In this document: positions 60,390 to 64,000 of the stretch, piece by piece
Numbering within the stretch: the first letter of the stretch is position 1
Layout of the letters: the number at the start of each line of letters is the position of its first letter
The notes under the pieces: generated by a model
The model's database searches: none
What the model saw: only the letters and a program-made list of their open reading frames with translations
What the model was told of the DNA's origin: nothing
Position numbers and translations under genes: made by a program
Assembly: GCF_001514065.1 (NCBI RefSeq)
Contig: NZ_KQ948431.1
Span: 424,512-488,511, forward strand
Length of the DNA stretch: 64,000 bases
From: Streptomyces antibioticus
GTDB taxonomy: Bacteria > Actinomycetota > Actinomycetes > Streptomycetales > Streptomycetaceae
Direction: 5' to 3'

Positions 60390-61790
60390 TCAGCCTCCCC
60401 TTACGGCGAGTCGTTCGATCGCCGCCATCGGTACCGGGAGCCAGTCCGGACGGTGTCTGGCCTCGTACAGGACTTCGTACACGGCTCGGTCCGTCTCGTA
60501 GGCGCGGAGCAGACCGTGTTTCTTGCGGGGGTCCCAGCCGGCCCGGGCGGCGTAGCCGGCGCAGAAGGCCTCCCGGCAGCGGCGCGCCCACTCCGGGCGC
60601 CAGGGGCGGCGCTGCCGGGCGGCGTAGTCGAAGGAGCGCAGCATGCCGGCGATGTCCCGGACCGGGGAGTGCGTGCTGCGGCGCTCGGCGAGCGGACGGG
60701 ACGGCTCGCCCTCGAAGTCGATCACGAACCACTCGCGCCCGGCCCGCAGCACCTGGCCCAGATGCAGATCGCCGTGGATGCGCTGCGCGGGCGGCCCGGC
60801 GTCGCAGCCCTCCAGGGCGGCGAACGCCGTCCGCAGCCTCGGCACGAAGGGCTGGAGGGCGGGGACGCAGTGCGCGGCTGACGTCAGCCGCTCGGTCATC
60901 GCGGCCGCCGTGCGGCTGTTCTGGTCGCAGGAGGGCCCGCCGGCCGGTTCGGCACCGGCCGGAGCGGCCTCGACGGGGAACGCCGCGGCCAGGGCGAGAT
61001 GGACGTCCGCCATGGCCTGGCCCAGCTCACGGGCCTGCGCCGTGAAGTCGTCACCGCGGGCCAGCGCCTCCAGCGCCAGGGTCCAGCCGTCGGAGGCGTC
61101 GGGCAGGAACGGCTGGAGCACGCCGAGCGTGGCCCCGTACGGATGCGTCGTCCGGAACCAGGCCACGGGCGCGGGCACCCGGCGGCAGCCCTGCCCGGCC
61201 AGCGCACCCGGTACCTCCAGGTCGGGGTTGATGCCCGGCTGGACGCGCCGGAAGACCTTCAGGATGAACGCGTCGCCGTACACCAGCGAGGAGTTGGACT
61301 GCTCGGCGTCCAGCACCCGCGGCACCAGTCCGGTCGGCACGGACACCGCCGGGTCGGCCTCGAAGCGCAGCGGGCCCGCCGCGCCCGGATGCCGCAGCCG
61401 GTCCAGGAGCAGCTGCGCCGAACGCGGGTCCTGCAACGCGTCGAACACCGTCAGCCCGGCCAGCGGCCCCGCCTCGGCCCGCCCGATCAGGGCCCGGCCG
61501 AGCCGCGGCGACAGATGCTTCCGGACGCCGAGGAGCAGCTGGTAGCAGTCCCCGGACCCGGCCGTGGTGCCGCCGGGGGCGGGGACGGGCGTGTGTCCGG
61601 TGCGGACCAGCAGATGCAGACAGCCCGGGAACAGCTCCGTCAGGGACAGGAGTACCAGGTCCGTGACGGGCCGGTCCTTGCCCGCGAACCAGCGCTGCCG
61701 GGGCAGCCACTCGCGCAGCAGCCCGGCCAGTGAGGCCATGGGCCCCACGACGGCCGTGTCGCTCGGGCTCGGGAATGCGGTCTTCGGCAT
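60390..61790 (-). CDS. mak: Maltokinase
   Basis: A 466-residue kinase that forms maltose 1-phosphate from maltose and ATP, feeding GlgE. The N-terminal lobe has WLPRQRWFAGKDRP; the catalytic loop is RIHGDLHLGQVL and the metal site VIDFEGEPSRPL. AGGA lies 9 bases before ATG 61790. The gap to treS upstream is 26 bases. Confidence 0.93.
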   Translation of the reverse strand: MPKTAFPSPSDTAVVGPMASLAGLLREWLPRQRWFAGKDRPVTDLVLLSLTELFPGCLHLLVRTGHTPVPAPGGTTAGSGDCYQLLLGVRKHLSPRLGRALIGRAEAGPLAGLTVFDALQDPRSAQLLLDRLRHPGAAGPLRFEADPAVSVPTGLVPRVLDAEQSNSSLVYGDAFILKVFRRVQPGINPDLEVPGALAGQGCRRVPAPVAWFRTTHPYGATLGVLQPFLPDASDGWTLALEALARGDDFTAQARELGQAMADVHLALAAAFPVEAAPAGAEPAGGPSCDQNSRTAAAMTERLTSAAHCVPALQPFVPRLRTAFAALEGCDAGPPAQRIHGDLHLGQVLRAGREWFVIDFEGEPSRPLAERRSTHSPVRDIAGMLRSFDYAARQRRPWRPEWARRCREAFCAGYAARAGWDPRKKHGLLRAYETDRAVYEVLYEARHRPDWLPVPMAAIERLAVRGG

Positions 61791-61816
61791 GGTGACGCGT
61801 CCTTTCGTCGGCACGC

Positions 61817-63535
61817 TCAAGAGCGTCGGCCGATGCGGGATGCGACTCGGGAGAGCCGGAACCAGTAGAAGCCGTGCCCGCCGAGGGTCAGCAGATACGG
61901 CAGTTCACCGATGGCCGGGAAGCGCACCCCGCCGAACAGCTCGACCGGGTGCCGGCCGTCGAACTCACGGAGGTCCAGCTCGGTGGGCTGGGCGAACCGC
62001 GAGAAGTTGTTCACACACAGGACCAGGTCGTCCTCGTACTCCCGCAGGAAGGCCAGCACGGCGGGGTTGGAGGACTGGAGCTCGGTGTACGAGCCGAGTC
62101 CGAAGGCCGGGTTCTGCTTGCGGATCTCGATCATCCGGCGGGTCCAGTGCAGCAGGGAGGACGGCGAGGCCATCGATGCCTCGACGTTGGTGACCTGGTG
62201 CCCGTAGACCGGGTCCATGATGATCGGCAGGTTCAGCCGGCCCGGATCGGCCGTGGAGAAGCCCGCGTTGCGGTCCGGGGTCCACTGCATCGGCGTACGG
62301 ACCGCGTCGCGGTCGCCGAGCCAGATGTTGTCGCCCATGCCGATCTCGTCACCGTAGTAGAGGATCGGCGAGCCGGGCAGCGCCAGCAGCAGGGCGGTGA
62401 ACAGCTCGATGGTGTCCCGGTCGTTGTCGAGGAGGGGTGCGAGGCGGCGCCGGATGCCGATGTTGGCACGCATCCGCGGGTCTTTCGCGTACTCGGCCCA
62501 CATGTAGTCGCGTTCCTCGTCGGTGACCATTTCGAGGGTCAGCTCGTCGTGGTTCCTGAGGAAGATGCCCCACTGACAACCCGAGGGGATCGCCGGGGTT
62601 TTCGCGAGGATTTCCGAGACCGGGTAGCGCGACTCCCTGCGCACCGCCATGAAGATGCGCGGCATGACGGGGAAGTGGAAGGCCATGTGGCATTCGTCGC
62701 CGCCGGACTTGTAGTCGCCGAAGTAGTCGACGACGTCCTCCGGCCACTGGTTCGCCTCCGCCAGGATCACCGTGTCCGGGTACATGAGGTCGATCTCGCG
62801 GCGGACCCGCTTCAGGAAGTCGTGCGTGGGCGGCAGGTTCTCGCAGTTCGTGCCCTCGGCCGCGTACAGATAGGGGACGGCGTCGAGGCGGAAGCCGTCG
62901 ATTCCGAGGTCCAGCCAGAAGCGCAGGGCCGCCAGGATCTCCTCCTGGACAGCCGGGTTCTCGTAGTTGAGATCGGGCTGGTGCGAGAAGAAGCGGTGGA
63001 AGAAGTACTGCTGACGGACCGGGTCGTACGTCCAGTTGGACGCCTCGGTGTCGACGAAGATGATGCGGGCGTCGGCGTACTGCTTGTCGTCGTCGGCCCA
63101 CATGTAGTAGTCGCCGTACGGACCGTCGGGGTTGTTGCGCGATTCCTGGAACCACGGGTGCTGGTCGCTGGTGTGGTTCATGACGAAGTCGATGATGACG
63201 CGCATGCCGCGCTGGTGTGCGGCGTCGACGAACTCCACGAAGTCGGCGAGGTCGCCGAACTCGGGGAGGACGGCAGTGTAGTCGGAGACGTCGTAGCCGC
63301 CGTCGCGCAGCGGTGACTTGAAGAAGGGCGGCAGCCACAGGCAGTCGACGCCGAGCCATTGCAGGTAGTCGAGCTTGGCGGTGAGGCCCTTGAGGTCGCC
63401 GACGCCGTCGCCGTTGCTGTCCTGGAAGGAGCGGACGAGCACTTCGTAGAAGACGGCGCGCTTGAACCAGTCGGGGTCCCGGTCCTTGACCGGGGTGTCC
63501 TCGAAGGTGTCGTGGACGGGCTCGTTGACAGTCAT
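61817..63535 (-). CDS. treS: Trehalose synthase (maltose alpha-D-glucosyltransferase)
   Basis: A 572-residue GH13 enzyme that interconverts trehalose and maltose. Motifs: [15 protein letters not shown], nucleophile in [11 protein letters not shown], acid Glu in ILAEANQ and FLRNHDELT. It has no fused kinase domain, since maltokinase is a separate downstream gene. ATG 63535 overlaps the glgE stop (ATGA), so treS is translationally coupled to glgE. Confidence 0.95.
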   Translation of the reverse strand: MTVNEPVHDTFEDTPVKDRDPDWFKRAVFYEVLVRSFQDSNGDGVGDLKGLTAKLDYLQWLGVDCLWLPPFFKSPLRDGGYDVSDYTAVLPEFGDLADFVEFVDAAHQRGMRVIIDFVMNHTSDQHPWFQESRNNPDGPYGDYYMWADDDKQYADARIIFVDTEASNWTYDPVRQQYFFHRFFSHQPDLNYENPAVQEEILAALRFWLDLGIDGFRLDAVPYLYAAEGTNCENLPPTHDFLKRVRREIDLMYPDTVILAEANQWPEDVVDYFGDYKSGGDECHMAFHFPVMPRIFMAVRRESRYPVSEILAKTPAIPSGCQWGIFLRNHDELTLEMVTDEERDYMWAEYAKDPRMRANIGIRRRLAPLLDNDRDTIELFTALLLALPGSPILYYGDEIGMGDNIWLGDRDAVRTPMQWTPDRNAGFSTADPGRLNLPIIMDPVYGHQVTNVEASMASPSSLLHWTRRMIEIRKQNPAFGLGSYTELQSSNPAVLAFLREYEDDLVLCVNNFSRFAQPTELDLREFDGRHPVELFGGVRFPAIGELPYLLTLGGHGFYWFRLSRVASRIGRRS

Positions 63536-64000
63536 GACGCGCTGGACCCTCCGCTCTGCGGTGCCGACGGCTGGACGTGGAGCACGTGCGCGGGTGCCCG
63601 GCCGGGGTCCAGGCGCACATAGTTGCTCCTGGCCCACTGGTAGGTCTCACCCGTCAGCTCGTCGTGCACCGACATGGATGCGTTCCCGTCCAGGCCGAAT
63701 TGCCGCATGTCCAACGAGACCGTGGCCTCCTGGGTGTGGTGAGGGTCGAGGTTGGCGACCACCAGGACCGTGTCCGAGCCGGAGCGCTTGCTGTACGCGA
63801 TGACGGCGTCGTTGTCGGTGGTGTGGAAGCGGATGTTCCTGAGGCGGTGGAGCGCCGGGTGGCGGCGCCTGATCTCGTTCAGCCGGGCGATGAGAGGGGT
63901 GATGTTGTCCTGTTCCGTCTCCCAGTCGCGGGGGCGGAGTTGGTACTTCTCCGAGTTGAGGTATTCCTCGCTGCCCTCGCGGAGCGGGGTGTTCTCGCAC
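63532..64000 (-). CDS. glgE: Alpha-1,4-glucan:maltose-1-phosphate maltosyltransferase, C-terminal part
   Basis: The last 155 or so residues of GlgE, running off the right edge. The sequence shows the end of the catalytic GH13 domain ([16 protein letters not shown]) and the C-terminal beta-sandwich ([41 protein letters not shown]). GlgE transfers maltosyl units from maltose 1-phosphate to alpha-glucan. Its stop overlaps the treS start. Confidence 0.93.
   Translation of the reverse strand, partial: CENTPLREGSEEYLNSEKYQLRPRDWETEQDNITPLIARLNEIRRRHPALHRLRNIRFHTTDNDAVIAYSKRSGSDTVLVVANLDPHHTQEATVSLDMRQFGLDGNASMSVHDELTGETYQWARSNYVRLDPGRAPAHVLHVQPSAPQSGGSSAS

Overview
This is high-GC actinobacterial DNA, almost certainly from a Streptomyces. 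Evidence: SsgA-like and WhiB-like sporulation proteins, a GlgE–TreS–maltokinase–GlgB glycogen operon, an F420-dependent oxidoreductase, a TerD/AIM24 pair, many GTG starts and near-saturated G/C at third codon positions. About 53 protein genes fill the window. I saw no rRNA, tRNA, CRISPR array, intact insertion sequence or phage, and no in-frame TTA (bldA-dependent) codon. Genes at both edges are cut: an aldo/keto reductase (left) and glgE (right).

Layout. 1–5.1 kb: end of an aldo/keto reductase, a small membrane protein, an SsgA-like gene behind a SigB-type promoter match, an unknown 347-residue protein, an F420-dependent oxidoreductase divergent from a serine hydrolase. 5.1–11.6 kb (all minus): a degenerate protein kinase, a PLP dehydratase, an AIM24 protein, a TerD protein fused to two CAP domains, and a secreted R61-type DD-peptidase. 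11.9–20.4 kb (all plus): a secreted thermolysin-type protease, then a ROK regulator, GH27, GH95 and SGNH esterase set that looks like a secreted plant-polysaccharide side-chain system. 20.4–27.3 kb (minus): a large LuxR/AAA regulator, then three translationally coupled genes (response regulator–flavoprotein, cyclic-nucleotide-binding-type histidine kinase, UBP zinc finger) and a VOC protein. 27.3–31.1 kb: tandem universal stress protein, DUF4032 kinase-like protein, metallo-hydrolase, AlkB. 31.1–36.5 kb: TetR regulator with palindromic operators, FAD dehydrogenase, DUF488, secreted M1 peptidase, L,D-transpeptidase lipoprotein. 36.5–43 kb: two-component system, WhiB-like protein, saccharopine-dehydrogenase-like protein, TetR, ArgP-type LysR and LysE-type exporter. 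43–57 kb: MFS exporter, lone cyclic-nucleotide-binding domain, frameshifted Orn/Lys/Arg decarboxylase, two anti-sigma-type ATPases, a SigB/F-family sigma factor, DUF1206 and FUSC membrane proteins, type II NADH dehydrogenase, long-chain acyl-CoA ligase. 57–64 kb (minus): carboxylate-amine ligase, glgB, maltokinase, treS, glgE.

How the genes work together. The right-end operon turns trehalose into maltose (TreS), maltose 1-phosphate (maltokinase) and branched alpha-glucan (GlgE, GlgB). The ROK–GH27–GH95–SGNH block and the neighbouring protease form a secreted scavenging set. ArgP, LysE, the decarboxylase and the saccharopine-dehydrogenase-like gene form a loose basic-amino-acid neighbourhood.

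The least explained material is: the coupled response-regulator/flavoprotein–kinase–zinc-finger operon, whose flavoprotein lacks the redox CxxC; the TerD–CAP–CAP fusion; the kinase lacking its catalytic residues; two short CTAG-bounded palindromic elements, each supplying the stop codon of the adjoining gene; and several degenerate tandem arrays with ~44–47 bp units in 3' intergenic gaps.
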